A stretch of DNA of 64,000 nucleotides, taken from Streptomyces minutiscleroticus. Lineage in GTDB: Bacteria > Actinomycetota > Actinomycetes > Streptomycetales > Streptomycetaceae. The notes under the pieces were generated by a model that made no database searches, had not been told where the DNA came from, and saw only the letters and a program-made list of their open reading frames with translations. Positions 20,099 to 26,627 of the stretch are shown in pieces. Each line of letters begins with the position of its first letter. Position 1 is the first letter of the stretch. Made by a program: the position numbers and the translations under genes. The stretch spans positions 1 through 64,000 of the forward strand of contig NZ_BMVU01000012.1 in assembly GCF_014650875.1 (NCBI RefSeq). Reading direction: 5' to 3'.

Positions 20099-20661
20099 GA
20101 CCGCTGCGCGTACGCGTGCAGGCAGGACTGCGAGGGGGCCTCGGCCCCGGCCGGTCGGCCGGATCCGTACAGGCGCGCCCCGGGGCCGCCCGGACGGACC
20201 GGGGCAGGGGTGCGAGTCCCGCGACGCGAAATGCCAGAACCCGCGTACGGCGAAGGGCGACTCGCTTCACGAAGGGCGGCTCGCTCTGCGGCGACAGGAA
20301 AAGAGCCCGTGCTCCAGGAGGGTCCGAGCCTCTGGAACCGGCCCGGGGACCGGTCAACCGGCGTGTCCCGGCAACCGGTCAACCGGCGTACGCGGCGGCC
20401 ATGGTGCGTCAACGCTCACTTGGTCCTGCTGGGGACGGAGCGCCCGGTCCGGGCCTCGGACGCGATGCGGGCACGGTGATCGCCGACCGCGCCCCGGTGG
20501 CATAAGGCACAGAGGAATGCGGACATCCTGGGCAGTCGTCCTCATTCACCCCTTTTGCCCGGGCGAATCTCCTTCGACGGTAACCGCGAGACGGAAAAAA
20601 AGACCGCCGACGCCTCCGCCCTGCCGCCTCCGGCGCGTACAACCCCTGCGTCCTGGGCCCG
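20099..20661. other. Gene-poor region with short direct repeats
   Basis: No convincing gene is seen. Two near-identical copies of GAAGGGCGACTCGCT lie at 20252-20266 and 20271-20285. A twin palindrome follows at 20349-20389, listed separately. The codons just before 20662 (GAYNPCVLGP in frame) may be decayed coding sequence of the wall-protein remnant. A local AT-rich patch (GGAAAAAAAGACC near 20594) stands out. Confidence 0.4.
20349..20389. repeat. Tandem pair of identical palindromic 16-mers
   Basis: ACCGGTCAACCGGCGT occurs exactly at 20349-20364 and 20374-20389, 9 nt apart. Each copy holds the perfect inverted repeat CCGGT-CA-ACCGG. Twin identical palindromes look like a dimer-of-dimers operator or iterons. 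No obvious regulated gene start is adjacent. Confidence 0.5.
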
Positions 20662-20980
20662 ATGAAGCGCTACCACTTCGAGGTCCTGCCCGGGGGCAGC
20701 GGGCCCGGCCCGGTCGACGGGGCGAGGCCCGGTCGGCCCGACAGGGACGACGACGAGCGGCCGGACACCGTGAAGTCCGGCACGGGTACGGGTCCCTCGG
20801 CGCAGGGCGGCACGTCGGAGCAGGCGGTGGCCGCCGGGACCGACGCGGACGGCGACCTCGCCGGGACCGGTTCGTCCTCCGTGACGGCGCCGATCGCCCT
20901 CACGGGCGCCGTCGCCGTCGCACTCGGCGCCGGAGCGGGTCGTCGCCGTACGCCGCCGCAGTGCCGCGGACAACGCCTGA
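20662..20980 (+). pseudogene. Frameshifted LAxTG sortase-anchored protein remnant
   Basis: The frame from 20662 is Gly/Asp/Thr-rich and ends in a sortase signal, LAGTGSSS, then hydrophobic APIALTGAVAVALGAGA. It then slips into RRRTPPQ. One frame over, the DNA reads VVAVRRRSAADNA and stops at 20980, the expected basic tail. Removing one G from the GGG at 20937-20939 joins the two perfectly. The gene therefore carries a one-base insertion, or a sequencing error in a G-run. No signal peptide is seen at the N-terminus, so the front is probably also lost. Confidence 0.6.
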
Positions 20981-21034
20981 CGACGGGGTGCCCGGCCCCG
21001 CGGCCGGGCGCCCCGCCCACTGCTCCGGACAACG

Positions 21035-21067
21035 GAGAACCCCCGGATCGACGACCCGGGGGTTCTC
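21035..21067. terminator. Hairpin, partner of the tRNA-like remnant
   Basis: GAGAACCCCCGG (21035-21046) pairs exactly with 21056-21067 around the loop ATCGACGAC. Position and loop (TCGACGAC) mirror the hairpin next to the intact tRNA-Gly at 21862. Confidence 0.65.
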
Positions 21068-21073
21068 GCCGGA

Positions 21074-21103
21074 ACGGGTGACGAGAACACGACTCGCGCT
21101 CTC
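21074..21103 (-). other. Decayed copy of the tRNA-Gly 3' end
   Basis: The block CGGGTGACGAGAA followed by ACTCGCGCTCTC reproduces the acceptor/T-arm end of the intact tRNA-Gly (21894-21967), with a few changes in the T-loop. The anticodon and D-arms are unrecognisable. With the neighbouring hairpin it forms a second, broken tRNA-end-plus-terminator unit 0.8 kb from the first. This looks like an old attachment-site duplication or a partial tandem duplication. Confidence 0.5.
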
Positions 21104-21233
21104 GGCCCGGAGAACCGAGGTGATCCACGCCGGAGCCGCGGTCACCGATCGGGCGCGGCCGGAGCCGCTGCCACCGGCCGGGCCCGGCCGGCCTCGCGCG
21201 AAGCCGCGCCCGTACCGGGGGCGGACCGGACGC

Positions 21234-21437
21234 TCATGCGTCGTCCATGGGCCAGAAGTCCTCGTTCTCCTCGAAATCAGGTGCCTGGAAGGGGTTCGTC
21301 GTCGGAGGCGGCGACACCGCGGAGGCACAGGGGGAGGCTCCTTCCGGAGCGGAGAACGGCGAGGTCAGGTCGATGGGGGATCTCCCGGGCGTCAGTAGGG
21401 GTGTGGAGGGAACCTGGCGTGCCGCGACCGGGCACAA
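21234..21437 (-). CDS. Short gene or gene remnant, 67 residues
   Basis: The frame ends in an acidic, aromatic tail (FQAPDFEENEDFWPMDDA) of a style seen at the C-termini of Streptomyces proteins, preceded by Pro/Ser-rich text. Its only start is TTG 21437, 5 bp after the stop of the 73-residue gene, with no clear ribosome site. It may be the last part of a larger lost gene. It sits between the intact tRNA and the tRNA-like remnant, so it could be debris of an inserted element. Confidence 0.35.
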   Translation of the reverse strand: MCPVAARQVPSTPLLTPGRSPIDLTSPFSAPEGASPCASAVSPPPTTNPFQAPDFEENEDFWPMDDA

Positions 21438-21442
21438 CGGTC

Positions 21443-21664
21443 CTACAGCTTGCTCATCTTGGCGTACGGACTCAGGATCCGCTCCTGCGCCGAGCTGAAG
21501 TCCACGAGTACCGCGATCCCGTCCTCGACGCCGATCACCCGGCCGAGGCCGTACACGTCATGCGTGACCCGGTCGCCCACGGCGAACTCCTTGAGGGGCG
21601 GTACGACCGGGGCCTTGAAGGGACTGGTGGACAAATGGCGCTTCGGTGCTGCTCGCTTTGTCAT
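21443..21664 (-). CDS. Small CarD/KOW-like conserved protein
   Basis: The 73-residue protein begins TKRAAPKRHLSTSPFKAP and continues FAVGDRVTHDVYGLGRVIGV, then LVDFSSAQERILSPYAKM. The GDRVTHDVYGLGRV block resembles the Tudor-like fold of CarD-type RNA polymerase binders and KOW domains, in which a basic tail leads a small beta barrel. Conserved small actinomycete proteins look like this, and their role is not known to me. ATG 21664 is chosen; ATG 21670 would add two residues. Ribosome-site evidence is weak. Confidence 0.7.
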   Translation of the reverse strand: MTKRAAPKRHLSTSPFKAPVVPPLKEFAVGDRVTHDVYGLGRVIGVEDGIAVLVDFSSAQERILSPYAKMSKL

Positions 21665-21861
21665 TACCATCAGTATGCGCCCGCGCGTACCCGTCCTCCA
21701 CGGCTTTGCGTCCGCCGTCCGGCACGACTCCGGACGGTGAGGACCCCTTCGCAGGGCCGGCCGCGGGAGCCGAGGGCCCGCACCGTCGCGGTCGGGCGGC
21801 GTCCGGCCGGGCCCTCCGGCACGGATCCGGCACGCGACGAGTGATCCCAACGCACAGCAGA

Positions 21862-21888
21862 AAGGCCCGGGTCGACGACCTGGGCCTT
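21862..21888 (-). terminator. Hairpin terminating tRNA-Gly
   Basis: AAGGCCCGGGTC pairs with GACCTGGGCCTT with one mismatch around a 3 nt loop, 5 bp beyond the encoded CCA of the tRNA. On the minus strand it is followed by a mixed sequence without a T-tract. Confidence 0.7.
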
Positions 21889-21893
21889 CTTCG

Positions 21894-21967
21894 TGGAGCG
21901 GGTGACGAGAATCGAACTCGCGCTCTCAGCTTGGGAAGCTGATGTTCTACCATTAAACTACACCCGC
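21894..21967 (-). tRNA. tRNA-Gly (anticodon CCC)
   Basis: On the minus strand the acceptor GCGGGTG pairs with CACCCGC, followed by discriminator T and an encoded CCA. The D-arm contains GTTTAATGGTAGAAC. The anticodon arm is TCAGC-TTCCCAA-GCTGA with anticodon CCC. The T-arm is GCGAG-TTCGATT-CTCGT. The 74 nt cloverleaf is complete. A TAGAGT -10 box lies about 40 nt upstream (22012-22007). Confidence 0.93.
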
Positions 21968-22374
21968 ACAAAGCGCCGGTCGGAGCCGGTGCCGAAGTGC
22001 TCGCTCACTCTACCCCATGCCTGGCCCCCGGTGCTGACGCCGTGGGGTCCTCGTCGTTCGGGGGCCGTTTCCGAGTCGTGCCGGAGGTTCCTCGGGGGCG
22101 CGCCGGAGCCGTTCCGGACCCCTGCGGGACCCCTTTCGGGGCAGCTCCGGGACGGGGACCGGGGCCGACCGGCGGGCGGGAGCCGTCGCTGCGCTGCGGA
22201 TTCCCGGGGAGTGGACGGGGCTGCGCGGGGCAGAAGTTGGGGCGTACGGTGGGGGCGGGGCCGAGGGTCCTCGTGTGGCCGGAGTGCCGTCTGGAGCGCC
22301 TTCCCGTTCATCCCCTAATGTGGCTTTCGTCGTCAGTCAGACGCGGCTCTTGGGGAAGGGACTCTGAGGACTTG
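21968..22374. other. Intergenic: tRNA promoter and region before a zinc-ribbon gene
   Basis: ACTCTA at 22007-22012 gives TAGAGT on the minus strand, the probable -10 of tRNA-Gly. The rest is GC-rich with no credible gene. A less GC-rich patch at 22313-22345 (CCTAATGTGGCTTTCGTCG) may contain the promoter of the small gene at 22375. Confidence 0.45.
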
Positions 22375-22533
22375 ATGGAGCGCACCGTCGTCCGTTGTGC
22401 CGAGGGGCACGTGTTCAGCACCGCTTCGTTCCCGATGCAGATGGCCGAGCGGCTCGGTCCCGGCCGGCTCATCCGTTGCCCACGGTGCGCCCGGCTCAGG
22501 AACGCCGTTCCGGTCGGGGCGCAGAAGCAGTAG
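22375..22533 (+). CDS. Small zinc-ribbon protein
   Basis: The 52-residue protein holds a Cys/His set (VVRCAEGHVFST and LIRCPRCARLRNA) typical of a single zinc ribbon: Cys-x3-His, then Cys-x2-Cys. ATG 22375 has GAGG about 5 nt upstream, and TTG 22372 abuts it. Small zinc-ribbon proteins of this form are widespread in Streptomyces and their partners are unknown. A hairpin at 22571-22600 separates it from dcd. Confidence 0.7.
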   Translation: MERTVVRCAEGHVFSTASFPMQMAERLGPGRLIRCPRCARLRNAVPVGAQKQ

Positions 22534-22570
22534 GGCTGAGCACCAGCGCGGTCACACGTCGTACCCGTGC

Positions 22571-22600
22571 GCGGGCCCGTCACCGAGGTGGCGGGCCCGC
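22571..22600. terminator. Hairpin before dcd
   Basis: GCGGGCCCGTCACC (22571-22584) pairs with GGTGGCGGGCCCGC (22587-22600) with one G-T pair. It ends 5 bp before the dcd -10 box, so it separates the two transcripts. Confidence 0.7.
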
Positions 22601-22605
22601 GCGCG

Positions 22606-22617
22606 TATCCTCGGGGC
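22606..22617 (+). promoter_or_regulatory. Leaderless-type promoter of dcd
   Basis: TATCCT at 22606-22611 stands 6 nt before the GTG at 22618 and no Shine-Dalgarno is present. Transcription should start at or next to the start codon. Confidence 0.6.
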
Positions 22618-23193
22618 GTGCTTCTCTCAGACAAGGACATCCGGGCCGAGATCGACTCCGGGCGGGTACGGATCGATCCCTACGACGCTTCCATGGTGCA
22701 GCCGTCCAGTATCGACGTGCGCCTCGACCGCTACTTCCGGGTGTTCGAGAACCACCGCTACCCGCACATCGACCCCTCGGTCGAGCAGGCGGACCTGACC
22801 CGGCTCGTCGAGCCGGACGGGGACGAGCCGTTCATCCTGCATCCGGGGGAGTTCGTGCTGGCCTCGACGTACGAGGTCATCACGCTGCCCGTCGACATCG
22901 CCTCCCGCCTGGAGGGCAAGAGCTCGCTGGGGCGGCTCGGACTGGTCACCCACTCCACGGCCGGGTTCATCGACCCGGGCTTCTCCGGGCACGTCACCCT
23001 GGAACTGTCCAACCTCGCCACGCTGCCGATCAAGCTGTGGCCGGGGATGAAGATCGGGCAGCTGTGCCTGTTCCGGCTCAGCTCGCCGGCCGAGTTCCCG
23101 TACGGCAGCGAGCGGTACGGCTCCCGCTACCAGGGCCAGCGCGGGCCGACCGCCTCCCGGTCCTTCGTCAACTTCCACAGGACCCAGGTGTGA
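22618..23193 (+). CDS. dcd: dCTP deaminase
   Basis: The 191-residue trimeric-family enzyme supplies dUMP precursors. The family signatures are visible: [19 protein letters not shown] at the N-terminus, [37 protein letters not shown] and [15 protein letters not shown], which includes the catalytic Glu. The mycobacterial homologue also hydrolyses dUTP, so this one may be bifunctional too; the sequence alone does not settle that. GTG 22618 lacks a ribosome site and is best explained as leaderless. Its TGA overlaps the GTG of the following phosphoribosyltransferase. Confidence 0.95.
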   Translation: MLLSDKDIRAEIDSGRVRIDPYDASMVQPSSIDVRLDRYFRVFENHRYPHIDPSVEQADLTRLVEPDGDEPFILHPGEFVLASTYEVITLPVDIASRLEGKSSLGRLGLVTHSTAGFIDPGFSGHVTLELSNLATLPIKLWPGMKIGQLCLFRLSSPAEFPYGSERYGSRYQGQRGPTASRSFVNFHRTQV

Positions 23194-23708
23194 GCGACGT
23201 GAGCAGCGAACGGGAGAACCTGACCTACGAGCGGTTCGGCGTCGCCGTGCGCGAACTCGCGCAGACCATCGCCGACGACGGCTACGAGCCGGACATCATC
23301 CTGTCCATCGCCCGCGGCGGGGTCTTCGTCGCCGGCGGGCTCGCCTACGCCCTGGACTGCAAGAACATCCATCTGGTGAACGTCGAGTTCTACACCGGCG
23401 TCGGCACCACGCTCGAGATGCCCGTCATGCTCGCGCCCGTGCCCAACGCGATCGACTTCTCCGACAAGAAGGTGCTGATCACGGACGACGTGGCCGACAC
23501 CGGCAAGACGCTGAAGCTCGTCCACGACTTCTGCCTGGACACCGTCGCCGAGGTCCGTTCCGCCGTCATCTACGAGAAGTCCCACTCCCTCGTGAAGTGC
23601 GAGTACGTGTGGAAGCGTACCGAGGACTGGATCAACTTCCCGTGGAGTGTCCTGCCTCCAGTGCATACGTCGGGGGAAGCGGCCAAGCCGAACAGAGAAG
23701 CGCTCTGA
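23190..23708 (+). CDS. Purine-type phosphoribosyltransferase
   Basis: The 172-residue protein shows a type I PRTase fold with the PRPP loop [15 protein letters not shown]. Before it come [19 protein letters not shown] and [15 protein letters not shown], where the flexible hood and pyrophosphate loops belong. It resembles Gpt/hypoxanthine-xanthine transferases more than orotate or uracil types, but substrate choice cannot be read from it. The 4 bp GTGA overlap with dcd shows translational coupling and suggests a nucleotide-salvage pair. GTG 23199 is an alternative start. Confidence 0.85.
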   Translation: MSDVSSERENLTYERFGVAVRELAQTIADDGYEPDIILSIARGGVFVAGGLAYALDCKNIHLVNVEFYTGVGTTLEMPVMLAPVPNAIDFSDKKVLITDDVADTGKTLKLVHDFCLDTVAEVRSAVIYEKSHSLVKCEYVWKRTEDWINFPWSVLPPVHTSGEAAKPNREAL

Positions 23709-23751
23709 CCTGCGGTTACTGTATTTCGCAGCTGTACCGCGCGCGAATGGG

Positions 23752-23952
23752 TCAAAACGTCCTGTATGCCTCGGGGGCCGTGTCCGGCGGCAGGGAGCGG
23801 GTGAAGAGCACGTACACAGGACCGTAGGGCGTACTGGTCCGCAAGCTCTCCCACTGGTCGAGTTCGTGCGCGCAGTACCGGCGCAGCAACTCGCGGAACT
23901 GGTCGAACTCCTGGTCCGACAGAGGGCCGTCGTGCCGGGCTGAGGTGTCCAT
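23752..23952 (-). CDS. Small conserved protein, 66 residues
   Basis: The protein reads LSDQEFDQFRELLRRYCAHE, LDQWESLRTSTPYGPVYV and LFTRSLPPDTAPEAYRTF. The amphipathic first half and the W-E-S...T-P-Y-G-P-V core look conserved, as in unnamed actinomycete small proteins. ATG 23952 is chosen without a good ribosome site. It sits next to a tRNA fragment and may be cargo left by an integrated element. Confidence 0.55.
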   Translation of the reverse strand: MDTSARHDGPLSDQEFDQFRELLRRYCAHELDQWESLRTSTPYGPVYVLFTRSLPPDTAPEAYRTF

Positions 23953-24008
23953 GGCGTACAGGCCAATGCGCGGGCGGTGGCGTTCTGTTGACCAGGCCAA
24001 GCCGCCGG

Positions 24009-24065
24009 CGATCTCGGAAACCGTCGTGGCGCGAGTCACCGTGGGTTCGAATCCCACCCCACCGC
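24009..24065 (+). other. 3' fragment of a class II (serine-type) tRNA, likely attachment-site scar
   Basis: The segment contains a perfect T-arm (GTGGG-TTCGAAT-CCCAC), then CCCACCG like an acceptor 3' strand. It is preceded by a long variable-arm hairpin (GTGGCGCGAGTCAC) and ACCG, the 3' side of an anticodon stem. The D-arm and 5' acceptor are missing upstream. As I recall, this agrees with the 3' half of Streptomyces tRNA-Ser. Such fragments are left when a tyrosine recombinase element integrates into a tRNA gene. No integrase remains in the window. Confidence 0.65.
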
Positions 24066-24253
24066 ACAGGTTGAGCGCCCTTGACCAGGAAGAACGGTCA
24101 GGGGCCTTCGTGCTGCGCGCTGTCCGTGAGTGCTCGTCGTTCCCCGGTGTTCCCCGCTCGATCGGGCACGATCGGGGCACGGCTGTTCACACGGCGGATC
24201 GAAAGCCATCGGCCTCCGGGGAGTGTCAGTGGCTGGTGGCAGACTCCGTCGGC

Positions 24254-24718
24254 ATGAGTGATCAGGTGCGTTTAAGAGACGTCGTACCGGCTGATCTGGA
24301 GGAGTTCTTCGCGCAGGAGCATGATCCTGAGGCCGTGCAGCGGTCGAAGTTCCCGCCCCGGGAACGGGAAGCCTTCATGACCCACTGGGCTACGAAGGTC
24401 CTCGGGGACCCCACTGTCTTCGTGCAGGCCATCACCGTCGACGGGGAGCTGGCGGGCAATGCGGTGGCCTGGTGGGACGAGGGGCGGCGTTTCATCGGGT
24501 ACTGGCTCGGCAGGCAGTACTGGGGGCGGGGGATCGGTACGCGGGCGCTGACGCTGTTTCTGGAACGGGAGAAGGCCCGTCCCCTGTATGCCGATCCCCA
24601 TGCCGGGAACACCGGTTCGGTGCGCCTGCTGGAGAAACACGGCTTCCGGCGTACCGGGACGGTCCGGTATGGGGAGAATGAGCACATCATGTTGGTGCTC
24701 GACGAGAACCCCGCCTGA
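24254..24718 (+). CDS. GNAT-family N-acetyltransferase
   Basis: The 154-residue protein has the GNAT core: RLRDVVPADLEEFFAQEHDP at the start, GELAGNAVAWWDE on beta strand 4, the acetyl-CoA loop QYWGRGIGTRAL, and NTGSVRLLEKHGFRRTG near the end. It is closest in style to RimJ/RimL acetyltransferases. The acceptor is unknown. The sequence is slightly less GC-rich than its neighbours and lies beside the tRNA-fragment scar. No clear ribosome site precedes ATG 24254. Confidence 0.85.
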   Translation: MSDQVRLRDVVPADLEEFFAQEHDPEAVQRSKFPPREREAFMTHWATKVLGDPTVFVQAITVDGELAGNAVAWWDEGRRFIGYWLGRQYWGRGIGTRALTLFLEREKARPLYADPHAGNTGSVRLLEKHGFRRTGTVRYGENEHIMLVLDENPA

Positions 24719-25018
24719 GTTCACCACCGACCCCGGCTCCCGCGACGGTGTTGAATCGGCTCCCACCCGCCCTTGGCGGGCTCTCCGCCGTCCCCGGTCA
24801 GGATCCCGCCGTGGTACGTCCGGTATCCCGCCGACGAGGGCCGGTCAGGATGTGCTCGATGCGCGCCACGACGAACGGGCCTCCCCCGAGTCTCGGAGCA
24901 GGGCAGGGCCACTGCCCTCATGGAGTCAAGTCGGCCAGATCGTCGAGGCGCCGGTGACGAAGAGAGCCGGGCGGGTGCGCGACGCCTGACGTTCCCGGGA
25001 CCTTCCGGCCGCACGGAA
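24719..25018. other. Gene-free region after the acetyltransferase
   Basis: No coding frame is convincing here. A short GC hairpin-like word (CCCTTGGCGGGC near 24772) is the only local structure noticed before the terminator at 25019. Confidence 0.35.
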
Positions 25019-25058
25019 AGAGGGCTCCCGGTCGGCCTGTGCCGACCGGGAGCCCTCT
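25019..25058. terminator. Strong hairpin downstream of the Yip1-type gene
   Basis: AGAGGGCTCCCGGTCGGC (25019-25036) pairs perfectly with 25041-25058 around the loop CTGT. It lies 24 bp past the stop of the minus-strand gene. Confidence 0.8.
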
Positions 25059-25081
25059 GTCGTACGCGGGTCCGCCCGCCG

Positions 25082-26008
25082 TCAGAACGTGCCCAGCTTG
25101 ACGAGCGACAGCAGGGCGATCAGCTGGATCGCGGACGCGCCCAGGGCGCGCGACCAGGGCAGGTCGTGGGACTTGGAGACCATCAGGGTCAGCAGCGCGC
25201 CGCCCGCGATCCAGGTCGCCCAGCCGAGGATCTGCACGAACGGGGCGTCGCCGCCCGCGAACATGGCCACGACCAGGCGCGGGGCGTCCGAGATCGACAT
25301 GATCAGCATGGAGAGGCCCACCGTGGGCTGCCAGGCGCCGTCGCCGCCGAGCTGGCGGGCCAGCGTGTGCGTGACCACGCCCAGGATGAACGCGCTGATG
25401 ACGATCGCGACCGCGGTCGTCAGGACGATCGGTACGGCGGCGGTGAGCGTCGCGTTGATCGCGTCCTCGCGCGCGCCGTCGAAGCCGAAGACCGCCAGCA
25501 GGCCGTAGAGGAACGTCACGATGAGGGCCGGGACCCACATCGTGTAGTCGCGCATCTGCAGGAAGGTCTGGTTCGGGCGCAGGACGATGCCGCTCAGCAG
25601 CTCCTTCCAGGGCAGGCGCGGGCCGACCGGAGGCGGCGGTGCCTGGCCGGCGCGGTAGGTGTCGCCCTGGCTGTAGGGGTCCTCGCCGACCGTGAACGCC
25701 TGGGTGTGGCCCGGGTTGTTCGCCGCGTACGGATCGGGGCCCTGGTGCCGGCCGCCGCCGTCGCCGAAGTACTCCGGCTCACCGTGCCCTCCGCCCTGGG
25801 TCCACTGCTGGGGGCCGCTCCCGTACTGCTGCCCGCCGTACTGCGGCTGCTGCTGCGGGTACGACGGCTGCGGCGCGGACGGGTAGCCGTACGACGGGCC
25901 GCCGCCCTGCGGGGCCTGCTGCCCGTACGGCTGCTGCCGCGCGTGCTGTTGCGGGTGCGCCTGTTGCGTGCGGTTGTCCCGGCCGCGTCCGATCCTGAAT
26001 CCAGCCAC
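25082..26008 (-). CDS. Yip1-domain membrane protein with Gln/Gly/Tyr-rich N-terminus
   Basis: The 308-residue protein starts AGFRIGRGRDNRTQQ, then has about 110 residues of Gln/Pro/Tyr/Gly-rich low-complexity sequence (QQQPQYGGQQYG). A Yip1-like membrane domain follows from about residue 145, with five hydrophobic segments (WVPALIVTFLYGLLAVFG, ATLTAAVPIVLTTAVAIVIS, QILGWATWIAGGALLTLMV and others). The role of bacterial Yip1 proteins is unknown. GTG 26008 follows TACGTT at 7 nt and looks leaderless. A longer form from 26089 is possible but its extra residues look non-coding. Confidence 0.75.
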   Translation of the reverse strand: MAGFRIGRGRDNRTQQAHPQQHARQQPYGQQAPQGGGPSYGYPSAPQPSYPQQQPQYGGQQYGSGPQQWTQGGGHGEPEYFGDGGGRHQGPDPYAANNPGHTQAFTVGEDPYSQGDTYRAGQAPPPPVGPRLPWKELLSGIVLRPNQTFLQMRDYTMWVPALIVTFLYGLLAVFGFDGAREDAINATLTAAVPIVLTTAVAIVISAFILGVVTHTLARQLGGDGAWQPTVGLSMLIMSISDAPRLVVAMFAGGDAPFVQILGWATWIAGGALLTLMVSKSHDLPWSRALGASAIQLIALLSLVKLGTF

Positions 26009-26272
26009 GTTGTCGAACGTACCTGCTCCCGCGGGGCGGCGTGGTGGGACCGGCCCGTCGGACCCGGCATTGCTGCCGAGCTGTGACATCCCTTACGGGG
26101 GTTCACCGGGGCGTCCCTTAGGGGCGCCGTCCGGCGGGCGGACCGGTGACGGCCTTCGGCCAAGTGGGTTCCCCGGGGCGGCTCGGCGTCCCCGCTCCCG
26201 GCCTCGGACGGGCTGCGGCCGGGCCCGCGCCTGGAGGGCGCGGGCGCGGGCACGGGGTGGTACGGCGGCGGA
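26009..26272. other. Intergenic region without a gene
   Basis: Nothing convincing is seen apart from GC-rich words around 26200-26260 (GGGCCCGCGCCTGGAGGGCGC, imperfect inverted repeat) that could end transcription from the remnant at 26273. Confidence 0.3.
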
Positions 26273-26488
26273 TCAGGTGGCGGCGTTCGGGCCGCACACC
26301 GGGCAGGCGCCGGTGGAGACGCCGATCGCCGACGGCGGGATGGAGCGTGCGCCGGTGGTGACGATCTTCGTGCCGCCGGAGGGCAGGCAGGTGACGGCAC
26401 CGTCGAAGTCGTTCTCGCCGTTCGCACCGGCGAGCGGGTCGGACCTGCCGCCGCCGTTGACGTCGCCCACCGTGAGGTTCAGTGGCAC
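26273..26488 (-). pseudogene. Remnant of an FG-GAP repeat protein
   Basis: The 71-codon frame starts with one FG-GAP-like unit (LNLTVGDVNGGGRSDPLAG) and ends SIPPSAIGVSTGACPVCGP, as at the C-terminus of Streptomyces FG-GAP proteins. The preceding repeats and any signal sequence are missing. It lies directly downstream of, and on the same strand as, the intact FG-GAP lipoprotein gene. Confidence 0.5.
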
Positions 26489-26627
26489 GGTCCCACCGCC
26501 CGAGGGTTATACGGGACACGAAAAGTCCCTGAGTTCTCCGTGAACCGTGGGACGGGACGGAACAGGACATGGGGAACGGGGCGGAGCGGGACATGGGAAC
26601 GGGACCGGGCGGGAGGGGGCGGGGCCG

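Noticed and set aside
24009..24065. Intact tRNA-Ser gene
   Set aside because: The 5' acceptor and D-arm cannot be found at the needed distance; only the 3' half folds.
20099..24253. A resident integrative element (AICE or prophage)
   Set aside because: Two tRNA-related scars are present, but no integrase, excisionase, replication or transfer gene is encoded between them.
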